Below are positions 54,033 to 63,776 of a stretch of DNA of 64,000 nt, piece after piece. The DNA comes from Paraburkholderia dinghuensis. GTDB lineage: Bacteria; Pseudomonadota; Gammaproteobacteria; Burkholderiales; Burkholderiaceae. The stretch is from positions 81,236 to 145,235 of the forward strand of contig NZ_RQIS01000011.1 of NCBI RefSeq assembly GCF_003837865.1, given 5' to 3'. The notes under the pieces are model-generated. The model did no database searches. It was not told where the DNA came from and saw only the letters and a program-made list of their open reading frames with translations. Both the position numbers and the translations under genes were made by a program. Position 1 is the stretch's first letter, and each line of letters opens with the position of its first letter.

Positions 54033-54617
54033 ATGATTGACCCAGCCGAGTTCCTTCTCACACGCCGTCGCCGACGCAAGCTCTTCCGCCACGCCGACCT
54101 GGTCGGCAGGCTGGTTGCTGAGGGATTCAACTATGCGGAGATTGCTGACTATCTCGGCCTGCAGGTAGGGCTGAAGGTCTCACGCGTTGCCGTGCGCGAG
54201 TATGTGCTGAAACACTGCGCGGCCGCCGTAGCCGTGCAGCAAACGGCGACAGGGATCACACCAGTTCACGGCAACGCCGCGACGGCCGAGTCCTCGCCTA
54301 CGTCACCCACCAACAGCGCCGTTTTGGCGGACAACCGTTGCTGCAAGAGTGATGCGATCGAAAGCGAAGAGTCAAACGCATCGGCGAATAAAGGCCACGC
54401 GCGCGAAACATTCGAAGTCGAGGAATGCGGCCCACGCCCGACAATGCATCCAATGACTGGGGACGCACCCGGCCCGCGGCAACCGCTCAGGGGCGTGGTG
54501 ATCCGCTACAGAATTTCTGACGAGGACAACGCCGCACGACTCGATGAATACCGAAGCAAACTATCGCGTGCCCACACCACGGGCGGGCGAGAATCCAGCG
54601 AGAACGAGGATAAATAG
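54033..54617 (+). CDS. Small HTH protein, unknown
   Basis: 194 residues, with GGAGG nine bases before ATG 54033. N-terminal basic patch RRRRRKLFRHADLVGRLVAEG and an HTH-like stretch FNYAEIADYLGLQ...VSRVAVREYVLKH (residues ~34-66). The rest is low-complexity and charged, ending in VVIRYRISDEDNAARLDEYR. The layout suits a plasmid- or island-borne DNA-binding protein (mobilisation or replication accessory). No firm family. Confidence 0.7.
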   Translation: MIDPAEFLLTRRRRRKLFRHADLVGRLVAEGFNYAEIADYLGLQVGLKVSRVAVREYVLKHCAAAVAVQQTATGITPVHGNAATAESSPTSPTNSAVLADNRCCKSDAIESEESNASANKGHARETFEVEECGPRPTMHPMTGDAPGPRQPLRGVVIRYRISDEDNAARLDEYRSKLSRAHTTGGRESSENEDK

Positions 54618-55179
54618 ATGAGCGAAGCTCACAGTACCTGAAACCGATGCTACGGTCGATCACGCCGACCCGGCATCAGCGCCGACGGCGACTACCCGCA
54701 ATGAGGCAATTGCCGTCCTGAAGTCGCTTGAGCCACGCGTCCCGGATTGGACGAAGATTTCCCGCCCTGGGTCATCGACGAAGGCCGCGCTTTTGACCAC
54801 TAGGAGCGCGTTGGCCAGCTGCACGACAGCCGCTTGCACGAGGCGGGGGTGCAATTATTGGGGTATTCGGATTCGGTGGTTGGTTTTCATTTGCGCGGCG
54901 CAGCAATCGCCGCATGGGGCGATACATGATCCGGGGGGCGCAGGACGGCCACCTGCGGGCATTCACCCGTGCTTCCATACTGACATTCGAACGTCGGCTC
55001 CGCACCAGCCAACGGACCTTCGCGCGTGGAGCCTGTCCGTCATCGTTCGCCTGGTGCGATAAAGGGACAGCATTCATTTTGCATAAACCCTGCCGTAAAC
55101 ATGGTTATGTTGCTCCGCAGGTTCGCTGGCACTCCGGTCGGACCATCGCTTCCAGCACTTACACGAGACTCTATTTCCG
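54618..55179. other. Gene-free stretch before the Aer gene
   Basis: About 560 bp without a supportable gene. Short frames on both strands lack ribosome sites and recognisable sequence. Confidence 0.4.
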
Positions 55180-56745
55180 ATGCGAGCCAATCTGCCCGTA
55201 ACGCAGCAGGAGTACGATTTCCCGCGTGACACCACGCTCATGTCGACCACGGACACGCAAAGCCATATCACCTACGCAAATGCGGCATTTGTTCAGGTCA
55301 GCGGATTCGACGGCGATGAGATCCTCGGGCAGCCACACAATCTTGTGCGACACCCGGACATGCCCCCGCAGGCATTTGAGGACATGTGGGCGACGCTCAA
55401 GTCCGGTCTTTCGTGGACCGCCCTGGTAAAAAACCGGCGCAAGAATGGTGACCACTACTGGGTGCGGGCGAACGCCGCCCCGCTCATTCGCGACGGGCAG
55501 GTGACGGGGTATCTGTCGGTGCGGACCAAGCCCGAGCGTAGCGAGATCGAAGCCGCCGAGCGCCTCTATCGAGACTTTCGCGAAGGCCGGACGGGCCAGC
55601 GGAAGTTTCACCATGGGCTGATTGTTCGCACTGGATTGTTAGTGTGGACCTCGCTGTTGCAGACCATGCCGGTGCGGTGGCGTATCCGCTCAGGGCTCCT
55701 GGTGTCGTACGCGCTGGCAGTCCTGTTCGCCTTTCTGCTTGGCCTGTCTGGTCCGATGCTCGGTGGCTTCGCCGCAATGGACGCGGTACTTTCGCTTTTC
55801 ACGTGTTTCTGGCTCGAAAGACAGATTTCCCGCCCGCTCCAAGCCGTGCTGAAACAGGCGCTCTCCGTTGCTGCGGGCCAACCCGGCGAGAATATTCACC
55901 TGAATCGCGTCGACGAAATCGGGATGATCCTGCGTGCGGTCAATCAGTCCGGCCTCAACCTGCGCTCACTCGTGGATGACGTGAGCGAACAGCTTGGCGG
56001 ACTCCAGCAGTCCAGCAGTGACATCGTGGTGGGCAACAATGACTTGAGCGATCGCAGTGTCCAGTCCGCAGCGAGTCTCGAACAGACTGCGGCCTCGATG
56101 GAACAGATGACGGCAACCGTCAAGAATAATGCGGACACCGCGCTGCAGGCGAGCAAGCTCGCAGATTTGACAAGCGACGCGGCATCGGACGGCGATGCGG
56201 CAGTCGGCAAGGTCGTGCAAACCATGAGCGAGATCACCGATGCCAGCAGAAAAATCAGCGAGATCATCAGCGTCATCGAAGGCATCGCGTTCCAGACGAA
56301 TATCCTGGCACTGAATGCGGCGGTGGAGGCGGCCCGCGCCGGGGAACAGGGGCGAGGCTTTGCAGTCGTAGCCGGAGAAGTGCGAGCGCTCGCGCAGCGC
56401 AGCGCCACGGCAGCCAAGGAAATCACGGCGCTGATCAACGACAGCGTTGCAAAAACGGCTACCGGCAGTGAGCTTGTGAACCAGGCGGGAGGCTCGATGC
56501 GCAACATCCTGAGCCAGGTCGCGCGGGTCACCGACCTCATCAACGAAATCAGTTCGGCCACCAGGGAGCAGTCGGAGGGGATCGGCCAGGTCAACATTGC
56601 CGTGACCCAGCTCGACCAGCTGACACAGCAGAATGCCGGGCTGGCTCAGGAATCCGCGATGGCCGCAGGCAATCTTGAAGCCAGAACGCGCAGGCTGGGC
56701 GAAGCGGTCGCCGTGTTCCGCAGCATTGGCGGCCAAAGAGGGTGA
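55180..56745 (+). CDS. aer: Aer-like aerotaxis/energy receptor (PAS-MCP)
   Basis: 521 residues. N-terminal PAS domain (ITYANAAFVQVSGF, NLVRHPDMPPQAFEDMW, GDHYWVRANAAP) like the FAD-PAS of Aer, a hydrophobic hairpin near 165-210, HAMP-like region and a full MCP signalling domain with EIISVIEGIAFQTNILALNA and AGEQGRGFAVVAGEVRALAQ. It should sense redox or oxygen state and steer flagella through CheA/CheW, which are not in the window. It is followed by a c-di-GMP enzyme. Confidence 0.93.
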   Translation: MRANLPVTQQEYDFPRDTTLMSTTDTQSHITYANAAFVQVSGFDGDEILGQPHNLVRHPDMPPQAFEDMWATLKSGLSWTALVKNRRKNGDHYWVRANAAPLIRDGQVTGYLSVRTKPERSEIEAAERLYRDFREGRTGQRKFHHGLIVRTGLLVWTSLLQTMPVRWRIRSGLLVSYALAVLFAFLLGLSGPMLGGFAAMDAVLSLFTCFWLERQISRPLQAVLKQALSVAAGQPGENIHLNRVDEIGMILRAVNQSGLNLRSLVDDVSEQLGGLQQSSSDIVVGNNDLSDRSVQSAASLEQTAASMEQMTATVKNNADTALQASKLADLTSDAASDGDAAVGKVVQTMSEITDASRKISEIISVIEGIAFQTNILALNAAVEAARAGEQGRGFAVVAGEVRALAQRSATAAKEITALINDSVAKTATGSELVNQAGGSMRNILSQVARVTDLINEISSATREQSEGIGQVNIAVTQLDQLTQQNAGLAQESAMAAGNLEARTRRLGEAVAVFRSIGGQRG

Positions 56746-56975
56746 AAGCGGCTGGCATGACCAGCCGGTACACGTCGCCATCGCTGCGTCGAGACAACGA
56801 CCTCGCGTTTGCATCGCTTGCCTTGGCGCATTTTTGGGGCCGCTCGTAAATGTGAACGTCACTTCTACGGGCAGCCAGCAGAAGGGACAAGGCTTCGGTG
56901 TCACGCCTTACGCATCGCGCGGCAAAACGATTACGCCCGAGATGGCTTTCTTTGTACGGCGCGCCCGTTGTAACA

Positions 56976-59270
56976 ATGAGCACAAAAGATAATTCCCCAT
57001 TACACAAGACGCGTTCGCATGCGGACGGAATATTTGCCGCACTGTTTGTCGGACTAACGCCGGTTATCACGGGCCTCGCCTACTTTTCTACGCGCTGGTC
57101 GATCACGTCCACGATTTGTACGGCTGCGAAAAGTGTGCCGCTCATTATCGGTGGCGGATGGCCATTGGCGCTGATGCTGGCCGGGCCGCTGGCGCTGGGG
57201 TCCGTGCTGATCTGGAAACTCCGGCCTGGGCAAAGGCTCGGCACCATGTACAACGCCGTCACCTCCATGGTGTTCAGCGCGCTCATCATGCACTTCGGGG
57301 GTGGGGCCGGCGAAGCGCATTTCCCGTTCTTTATCTTCACCTCGTTTCTGCTCTATTACCGCTCATGGCGGCCTATCGGGCTCGCCTGCGCCGTCATCCT
57401 TGCGCATCATCTCGGCTTCTTTGCGCTGCAATCCGTGAACGTGCCGGTGGTCGTGTTCCACAGTGTTGACGGGCGCACCTTGCTGGTGCACCTTGCCGCG
57501 GGCGTCGGGCAATGTGCGTTGCTCGGCTATATCGCCAGCAAAATGGAAAAAAGCGACCTGGCGCTGATGCAATCGACCGCCACGCAGAAGCTGGCGGCAA
57601 AGGTGTTCCATAAGACCATCGAGGGCATCGTGGTTACCGATGCCCATGGATGTATCGAATCGGTCAATCCAGCCTTCACCCAGATTACCGGTTACAGCGA
57701 AGAAGAGGTCATCGGAAAGACACCGCGGGTATGGAAATCCAACCATCACGATGCCGGGTTCTATCAGGAGATGTGGCGGGTGATTGAACATACCGGTCAG
57801 TGGGCCGGGGAAGTCTGGAACCGGCGCAAGTCCGGCGAGGTCTACCTTCAAGAGCAAACGATCCAGCGCATCGAAAGCGAAGACGGTGTCGACCGCTACG
57901 TCGCCGTCTTCAATGACATTACCGAGCAGCGACGGAAGGATGAGCATATTGAATACCTCGCGTTCCATGATTCGCTGACCAGCCTGGCAAATCGTTCCAT
58001 GCTGGCCGATCGCCTGAAGCAAGCCATTTCGCTTGCCGACGGGAGCGGAAGTGAGCTTGCCGTGGTGTTTGTCGATCTCGACAATTTCAAGCACGTCAAT
58101 GACACGTTCGGTCATGACAAGGGAGATGACCTGCTCAAGGTTGTCGCGGCCCGACTTCAAACGGTCGTACGTCAAACGGACACCGTCGCGCGGCTTGGGG
58201 GCGACGAATTTGTCCTTGTTCTGCAGCCGTGTGGCCGTCCGGAGGAAATCGCCGCCACCGCCGAGCGCGTGATCAACCAGATTGCCGCTCCGATCGACTT
58301 GTCCGGCCTGTCGCTGCGGGTCGGCGCTTCGATCGGTATCGCTGTTTATCCCGGCGATGGCGTGGACGTCGCCAGCTTGATGAAGGGTGCGGATACCGCG
58401 ATGTACGACGCGAAGGCGGCGGGCAAGGGCACGTATCGTTTCTTTAGCGCTGAGCTGGCCGGTCGGGCGCAGGCGCGGCTGCGTCTTGAAATGGATTTAC
58501 GCAAGGCTATCGAGCAGCGGGAATTCGAACTCCACTACCAGCCCAAGATTTGTCTGCAGCTGAATTCGCCGTGCGGTGCCGAGGCGCTGATTCGTTGGCG
58601 ACATCCGCTGCGCGGTCTTGTCCCGCCGATGGAGTTTATTCCTGTCGCCGAAGAGACAGGGTTGATTGAGCCGATTGGGGACTGGGTGCTGGAGGAAGCC
58701 TGCCGTCAATTGAGCCTGTGGAAGGCGTCCGGCACAGGATTGGATTCGTTGGCGGTCAATGTGTCTGCCCTGCAGCTGCAGCGGGGAACGTTGGCCAAGA
58801 AAATTCGGGAACTGCTCGTACGCTATCGATTGCCCGGCGAAGCTCTGGAAATCGAACTGACGGAAAGCGCTGTCATGCGCAATCCAGACCAGGCAATTGA
58901 AACCATGTCGGCGATACGCTCGCTTGGGGTGCGCATTGCCGTGGACGACTTCGGCACAGGACATTCCAGTCTTGCGTACCTGAAGCGCCTGCCGCTGGAT
59001 ACCTTGAAAATCGACCGGTCCTTTGTCAAGGAAGCGCACCACGACGAGGAGAGCGCCGTCATCTGCAGCGCAATTCTGGGACTTGCACGAAGCTTGAATC
59101 TGGACGTTGTGGCCGAAGGCGTAGAGACCAGCGAACAACTTGCGTTCCTGAGAAAACAGGGGTGCACGATGGCCCAGGGTTACTACTTCAGCCGTCCGCG
59201 CCTGGTCGATGACCTGGAAAAATGGTTAGACGAACAATCAGACGATCAATTGCGAACGTTGCGCGCATAG
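56976..59270 (+). CDS. Membrane PAS-GGDEF-EAL c-di-GMP enzyme
   Basis: 764 residues from ATG 56976. N-terminal membrane sensor of about five helices (to residue ~190), PAS (VFHKTIEGIVVTDAHG), GGDEF domain with intact RLGGDEF, and EAL domain with GAEALIRW, NVSALQL, ELTES and DDFGTGHSSLAYLK all present. Both synthesis and breakdown of c-di-GMP are possible. It lies 230 bp behind the Aer gene, linking motility choice to the same stimulus set. Confidence 0.92.
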   Translation: MSTKDNSPLHKTRSHADGIFAALFVGLTPVITGLAYFSTRWSITSTICTAAKSVPLIIGGGWPLALMLAGPLALGSVLIWKLRPGQRLGTMYNAVTSMVFSALIMHFGGGAGEAHFPFFIFTSFLLYYRSWRPIGLACAVILAHHLGFFALQSVNVPVVVFHSVDGRTLLVHLAAGVGQCALLGYIASKMEKSDLALMQSTATQKLAAKVFHKTIEGIVVTDAHGCIESVNPAFTQITGYSEEEVIGKTPRVWKSNHHDAGFYQEMWRVIEHTGQWAGEVWNRRKSGEVYLQEQTIQRIESEDGVDRYVAVFNDITEQRRKDEHIEYLAFHDSLTSLANRSMLADRLKQAISLADGSGSELAVVFVDLDNFKHVNDTFGHDKGDDLLKVVAARLQTVVRQTDTVARLGGDEFVLVLQPCGRPEEIAATAERVINQIAAPIDLSGLSLRVGASIGIAVYPGDGVDVASLMKGADTAMYDAKAAGKGTYRFFSAELAGRAQARLRLEMDLRKAIEQREFELHYQPKICLQLNSPCGAEALIRWRHPLRGLVPPMEFIPVAEETGLIEPIGDWVLEEACRQLSLWKASGTGLDSLAVNVSALQLQRGTLAKKIRELLVRYRLPGEALEIELTESAVMRNPDQAIETMSAIRSLGVRIAVDDFGTGHSSLAYLKRLPLDTLKIDRSFVKEAHHDEESAVICSAILGLARSLNLDVVAEGVETSEQLAFLRKQGCTMAQGYYFSRPRLVDDLEKWLDEQSDDQLRTLRA

Positions 59271-59686
59271 TACGAATTGCATACAAGCGCTGCGCATGAC
59301 AGATAAAAGTCGATCCGATATGCAAGGACACCTTGTTAGCCGAATCTCGGTTGTCTGAGTCAATGGGCGGATTGCAGCCCCGACCCCGCACGGAAGCCGC
59401 CGCGGAGCACGGGCCGTAGGCCGAGCACCGAACGGGGAAGTACGGTGCTGCCATTGACGCAGATCGGCACAATAGCCCATACCCCGAGCGTCCAGCGGCC
59501 GCTGTGACCACGTGGCTGGCCGTTAGACCCTCGATAGTTGTCGTAGGGGAGCGGCTGGTTCGGACGGCCGGAGAGGGTCGACTGCCGCCCGGCGTGGTCG
59601 TCGCCACTCGGCCAAAATCGGCCCGTCGCATTTCCTCCAATTAAGGCCCGTCTAGAGTTGGCTTCGGACGTTCGATTCGGTGCTCT
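59271..59686. other. Gene-free stretch
   Basis: About 415 bp between convergent genes. The minus-strand reading frame through it is Arg/Ser-rich and starts nowhere sensible, so it is not called. Confidence 0.4.
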
Positions 59687-60637
59687 TCACGCAAGCCGAT
59701 CCGGCACATCGAGACTCTCGCTCCAGGCGCAGATGCGATTCCACATTACCGAGCGTGTGGATGCGAAGTTCTGGCAATGGCCACTCTTCGGTAGCACGTG
59801 CAGTGTGTAGTCCCGGCAGGCGCGAAAGTGCGCCGATTCGGCCCATGGATCGGGAGAAACATCGCGCTCGCCCAGACACTGGTAAATCGGCACGTCGATG
59901 TTTCCGGCATCCTCACTCACGATGCCGGCAGTAATCGATTGCATCGAAAGCACGTAGGGCACAGGGACTAGCAGCGCGTCGTCAGCAGTGAGCACCGCCT
60001 CAGGCACATCGTCCCAGTGGAACGTGCTACGCAGGTGACGGCGGTCCATCACCGGGTAGTCGGGCATGCTGAAGTCCAGCGGTCCGGGGTCCGCGCTATG
60101 CAACTGCCCGCCCAGTGTGAGATGGACGCCGATCGCCGTGTAGCCCAGCACGGCGATTCGGTCGTAGGTGCTGTGAGCCGCCTGTTGAGTGATCGTCTGC
60201 ATACCGCCCATTGAATGGCCCCCGCCCAGCTTGATGAACTGCGGTATCGCGGGGAGCGACGGATGCAGCGTGCCCTCGCGCAGCTGCGCGAACAACTGTG
60301 TCATCGCATCGTGGTTGGCTTTCGCCGCTACCTGCCGCGTCACGACCATCTGGCGCGGCGCGCGCGAACTGTCGCCGATACCGAGGTGGTCGGGCAAGAC
60401 GACGATGTGACCGCTCGCGGCCAGATGCTCGGCCATGCTGTAACCCGGGTGTTCGGGAACCTCGGCGTGGAAGTAACGCTTGTCATATGTGCCTCCGTTC
60501 AGCCACACAGAAACGGTCGGCCGGTCAGGCAGGCGTGTTGGCACGAAGAGCCAAGCGCCGACGTAGAGGCGCTGACCTGCGGAGACAGCTGGCGGGAGCG
60601 TGTCGGTGACGTCAATGCGAATCAGAACAGGAGACAT
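59687..60637 (-). CDS. Alpha/beta hydrolase, secreted-esterase-like fold
   Basis: 316 residues from ATG 60637 (MSPVLIRIDVTD). WLNGGTYDKRYF oxyanion region, GGGHSMGGMQT nucleophile elbow, Asp in CLGERDVSPDPW region and His in LPKSGHCQNF. All triad positions are visible. No signal peptide. Divergent from a TetR gene across 86 bp carrying two matched palindromes, so regulation by that protein is very likely. Substrate unknown. Confidence 0.9.
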   Translation of the reverse strand: MSPVLIRIDVTDTLPPAVSAGQRLYVGAWLFVPTRLPDRPTVSVWLNGGTYDKRYFHAEVPEHPGYSMAEHLAASGHIVVLPDHLGIGDSSRAPRQMVVTRQVAAKANHDAMTQLFAQLREGTLHPSLPAIPQFIKLGGGHSMGGMQTITQQAAHSTYDRIAVLGYTAIGVHLTLGGQLHSADPGPLDFSMPDYPVMDRRHLRSTFHWDDVPEAVLTADDALLVPVPYVLSMQSITAGIVSEDAGNIDVPIYQCLGERDVSPDPWAESAHFRACRDYTLHVLPKSGHCQNFASTRSVMWNRICAWSESLDVPDRLA

Positions 60638-60652
60638 GGAATCTGGCCTTAA

Positions 60653-60668
60653 GTAAACAAGCGTTGAC
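60653..60668. promoter_or_regulatory. TetR operator 1, GTAAAC-N4-GTTGAC
   Basis: 16-bp imperfect palindrome 16 bp before the hydrolase start. It is the inverted mirror of operator 2; its right half overlaps a TTGACA hexamer. Confidence 0.6.
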
Positions 60669-60694
60669 ATATTGTGCTCATGGCCGAATCGCAA

Positions 60695-60710
60695 GTCAAC
60701 TAGCGTTTAC
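60695..60710. promoter_or_regulatory. TetR operator 2, GTCAAC-N4-GTTTAC
   Basis: Exact reverse complement in both half-sites of operator 1, 26 bp away and 14 bp before the TetR start. Two such sites between the divergent genes suit repression in both directions. Confidence 0.6.
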
Positions 60711-60723
60711 GTACAATGTACGC

Positions 60724-61299
60724 ATGACGCCTGTTCCCGCCCCCACGCCCCCACGCCCGCGCAATGCTGACCGGACACGCGAAGACATTCTGCGAGCCGC
60801 CTGCCACGCTTTTTCAGTTCATGGCTATGCGCAGGCGACGGTGCGCCAGATCGCTTCAGATGCGGGAATCAACGTCGCCCTCGTGATCCGCTACTTTGGC
60901 AGCAAGGAGGGCCTGTTCGAGGCCGCGTTGCTGGAGAGCCTGGACATCGATCGTCTCATTGCAGGCGACCGCAACGCATTCGGCGATCGGCTCGCGCACC
61001 TGCTTACCAACGCGTCCGGGGATTCGCCCAATCCGCTAGCCATGATGTTGCTGGCTACATCCGATATCGCTGCGCGTGCCGTGACCCTCAAACGGCTGAC
61101 GACGCATGTGACCGTGCCTCTCGCACGATGGCTGCGCGGACGCAACGCCCGCGAACGCGCGGTGCGCATCACGATGTTGTCGAGCGGATACCTAACCTAT
61201 CAGTTGCTGCTGCCGGTGGCGGACCGTTCAGCGGCCGACGTTTCCGCCACGCGCGAGTGGCTGGCGAATGCCCTTCAGGACCAGGTGGACTGCCGATAA
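60724..61299 (+). CDS. TetR-family regulator of the adjacent hydrolase
   Basis: 191 residues from ATG 60724. HTH TVRQIASDAGINVALVIRYFGSKEGLFEAAL near residues 38-68. The C-terminal domain belongs to the common TetR_C group. Divergent from the hydrolase with palindromic operators between, the classical autoregulated pair. Confidence 0.92.
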   Translation: MTPVPAPTPPRPRNADRTREDILRAACHAFSVHGYAQATVRQIASDAGINVALVIRYFGSKEGLFEAALLESLDIDRLIAGDRNAFGDRLAHLLTNASGDSPNPLAMMLLATSDIAARAVTLKRLTTHVTVPLARWLRGRNARERAVRITMLSSGYLTYQLLLPVADRSAADVSATREWLANALQDQVDCR

Positions 61300-61737
61300 C
61301 AATAATGAGAACGACGTGCTTGTCCGGCACGTTCAAGACTCCGATCTGTAAAACGAATTGAATTTTCCGTGGCGCTCACAGCCTTCGCATCCAATTGCGG
61401 TAAAGCGCGTCAGCGAACCATCAGCCCAAGGCAACCCGAACCGGCTTCCCTCTCCAGGCTGCGATTTACTCAACACGGACCTCGTTGGGCCAGACTCGTA
61501 ACGCCCTAGAATCCCCCGATGGGCCACAACGGGTCGGACAGAGGACGTTGGAACTTGATTGCCGAATGTCAGGGTTGGGTCGACAGAGTCCTGTCATCGC
61601 GCCCGCGAACGGTCATCCGCAGGCTTTAAGTGCGACTGGAAGAGTGCGAATGCCTCAGCAAAATGCACTGCATGAGGCGCCTATTAAGATAAGTCTTCTT
61701 ATCACAAGGCCTCTGTTTCTGTACTAAACTCGCCTGC
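61300..61737. other. Integrase upstream region
   Basis: About 440 bp without a gene. It contains the inverted repeat at 61687-61702 and an AT-rich tract just before the integrase start. Confidence 0.45.
61687..61702. promoter_or_regulatory. Inverted repeat GATAAG-TCTT-CTTATC
   Basis: Perfect 6-bp arms, 4-bp spacer, 36 bp before the recombinase start. Could be an operator for autoregulation or part of a recombination site. Confidence 0.45.
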
Positions 61738-63492
61738 ATGAAAATGCGCCCCGACCCGCTGTCCGCCCCTGCTGCGTCCCCGACTCCCGCCGAACCGCGT
61801 GGTTTTCCCGACGCGGGTGAACTCGCCATGCTGCGCGCCTGGTACGCGGGAGTCCCCGTGCGGCAGGCCGTGGCGCGCTACCTGCCGGCCTCACTCGGCG
61901 AGGGCAAGTCCGCCCGTGGCGTGCTCGGGCGCATCCGCCGCGAGCTGGTCGCCGTCGCGCGTGCCGCGCACCGCGAGGATCTGGCCGCCCTCCTCGCCCA
62001 TCCGGCCAATGAGCGCGGGCAGCATGCGAAAGCCGTCGCCCATGCGATCGAGGTCCTGCGCACCGCACGCCCGCCGGCGCCCCAGATCGCCGACGCCATC
62101 GCCCGGTGGTTCGCCCCGCGCGCGGTGCGGGTGCTGCACGCGCACGGCATCACCACCCTCGCCGACCTCACGTTACGCATTCCGCGCCGGCGCCAGTGGT
62201 GGAAGGCGGTGCCGGGACTGGGCGCCGCGAGCGCCCGCGCCATCGAGGTGTTTTTCGCCGCGTGGCCCGCGCTCACGGAAAAGGCCCGCGCACTCGTCGT
62301 AGCGAGCCAGCGCGGCCCAATGGACACGATGTGCGTGCCGTGGGAAGCGATCCGGGTGCCGCATGAGGTCGATGGTTCCGACGGCACGTTCCGCGCGCCG
62401 CGCGCCACCTGCACACTCGACGCCACCAATGATTACGAGGCCGTGCAGACCTGGCTGGCGCTGCACGAATCCCCGGCCACACAGCGCACCTACCGCAAGG
62501 AGGCCGAGCGCCTGATCCTGTGGGCGATCGTCGAGCGGGGCCGCGCACTCTCGTCGCTCACGACCGACGATGCGATCGCCTACCGGACGTTTCTGCGGCA
62601 TCCGTCACCGCGTGCCCGCTGGGTCGGGCCGGTGCAGCCCCGCACCTCACCCGGCTGGCGGCCGTTCAGCGGGAGTCTTTCGGCCAGATCGATCGCACAT
62701 GCCCTGTCGATTCTCGGCGCCCTCTTTCGCTGGCTCGTCGAGCAGCGCTACGTGCTCGCCAATCCCTTCGCGGGCGTGAAGGTCCGCGGCGGCAGCTCCG
62801 CCTCGGCGCTCGACGCCTCGCACGCGTTCACCGAAGGCGAATGGGCGCTCGCGCGCACGCTCGCCGATGGTCTGGAATGGTCATCAGAGTGGTCACCGCG
62901 CTGGACGGCGCCCGCGGCGCAGCGGCTGCGCTTCCTGCTCGACTTCGGCTACGCGACGGGGCTACGCGCCAGCGAACTCGTCGGCGCCACCCTCGGGCAC
63001 GTTGAGACGGATGCGCGCGGCGACCACTGGCTGCGCGTGACGGGCAAAGGAAACAAGCTGGCGCGCGTGGCATTGCCGCCGCTCGCCTGGGAAGCGCTTG
63101 CGCGCTACCTCGCGGAACGCGGCCTGCCGGTCACGCCCGCGCGCTGGCGCCCGGACACGCCGGTCATCGGCAGCCTCGACGGGGGAACCCGCACCGACAG
63201 CGGCGCGGCGATCAGCAGCGTACGGCTGTGGGGTGTGCTACGGCGCTTCTTCCAGCTCGCGGCGAACGCCATCGAAGCGGACCACCCACCCCTCGCGGAG
63301 AAACTGCGCCGTGCGAGCCCGCACTGGATGCGGCATACGCATGCCACCCACGCGCTCGGCCGCGGGGCAGAGCTGACCACCGTGCGGGACAACCTGCGGC
63401 ACGCCTCGGTGTCGACCACGTCGCTCTACCTGCACAGCGATGAGGTGGAGCGGGCTCGCCAAATCGGCGACGCTTTTTCGGCACGCACGTGA
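61738..63492 (+). CDS. Tyrosine recombinase with DUF3701-like N-terminal extension
   Basis: 584 residues. The N-terminal ~190 residues (Ala/Arg-rich; ITTLADLTLRIPRRRQWWKAVPGLG) match the DUF3701 extension of Burkholderiales integrases. Then come a SAM-like core-binding domain and a catalytic domain with R in ATGLRASELVG, K in GKGNK, HWMRHTHATH and LRHASVSTTSLYLH (Tyr ~564). All catalytic residues are present. It may resolve replicon dimers or mobilise a neighbouring island; no attachment repeat was identified. Confidence 0.92.
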   Translation: MKMRPDPLSAPAASPTPAEPRGFPDAGELAMLRAWYAGVPVRQAVARYLPASLGEGKSARGVLGRIRRELVAVARAAHREDLAALLAHPANERGQHAKAVAHAIEVLRTARPPAPQIADAIARWFAPRAVRVLHAHGITTLADLTLRIPRRRQWWKAVPGLGAASARAIEVFFAAWPALTEKARALVVASQRGPMDTMCVPWEAIRVPHEVDGSDGTFRAPRATCTLDATNDYEAVQTWLALHESPATQRTYRKEAERLILWAIVERGRALSSLTTDDAIAYRTFLRHPSPRARWVGPVQPRTSPGWRPFSGSLSARSIAHALSILGALFRWLVEQRYVLANPFAGVKVRGGSSASALDASHAFTEGEWALARTLADGLEWSSEWSPRWTAPAAQRLRFLLDFGYATGLRASELVGATLGHVETDARGDHWLRVTGKGNKLARVALPPLAWEALARYLAERGLPVTPARWRPDTPVIGSLDGGTRTDSGAAISSVRLWGVLRRFFQLAANAIEADHPPLAEKLRRASPHWMRHTHATHALGRGAELTTVRDNLRHASVSTTSLYLHSDEVERARQIGDAFSART

Positions 63493-63776
63493 GTAGTCCT
63501 ACCCGCGTCATCGCCCTTATGCATGTTCCCGTTCAAAGAAAAAAATGGATGATTGAGGGCATGCGATCTGCCAGTGCAACCAACACCCTCGGCGATATCA
63601 ACCAAGTCCGGATGCCGGGGATTGACGCGGCGCTCGATATGTTGCACCATCATTCTATGGCCGTGGTCCGGCGGAGCTTCGAGCGGCTCGAAACAGATCA
63701 CTGAAATATCTTTTGTGGCACCTGTATGGTAGCTGTTGTGTGTATTCCATAAATTGCGCATTCACCTAATCGCTCG

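Noticed and set aside
59188..59640. 150-codon minus-strand frame overlapping the GGDEF-EAL end
   Set aside because: Ser/Arg/Ala-rich and overlaps the 3' end of a well-supported gene; not protein-like.
63489..63761. Short frames on both strands after the integrase
   Set aside because: No ribosome site or recognised sequence, and they overlap each other; insufficient to call either.
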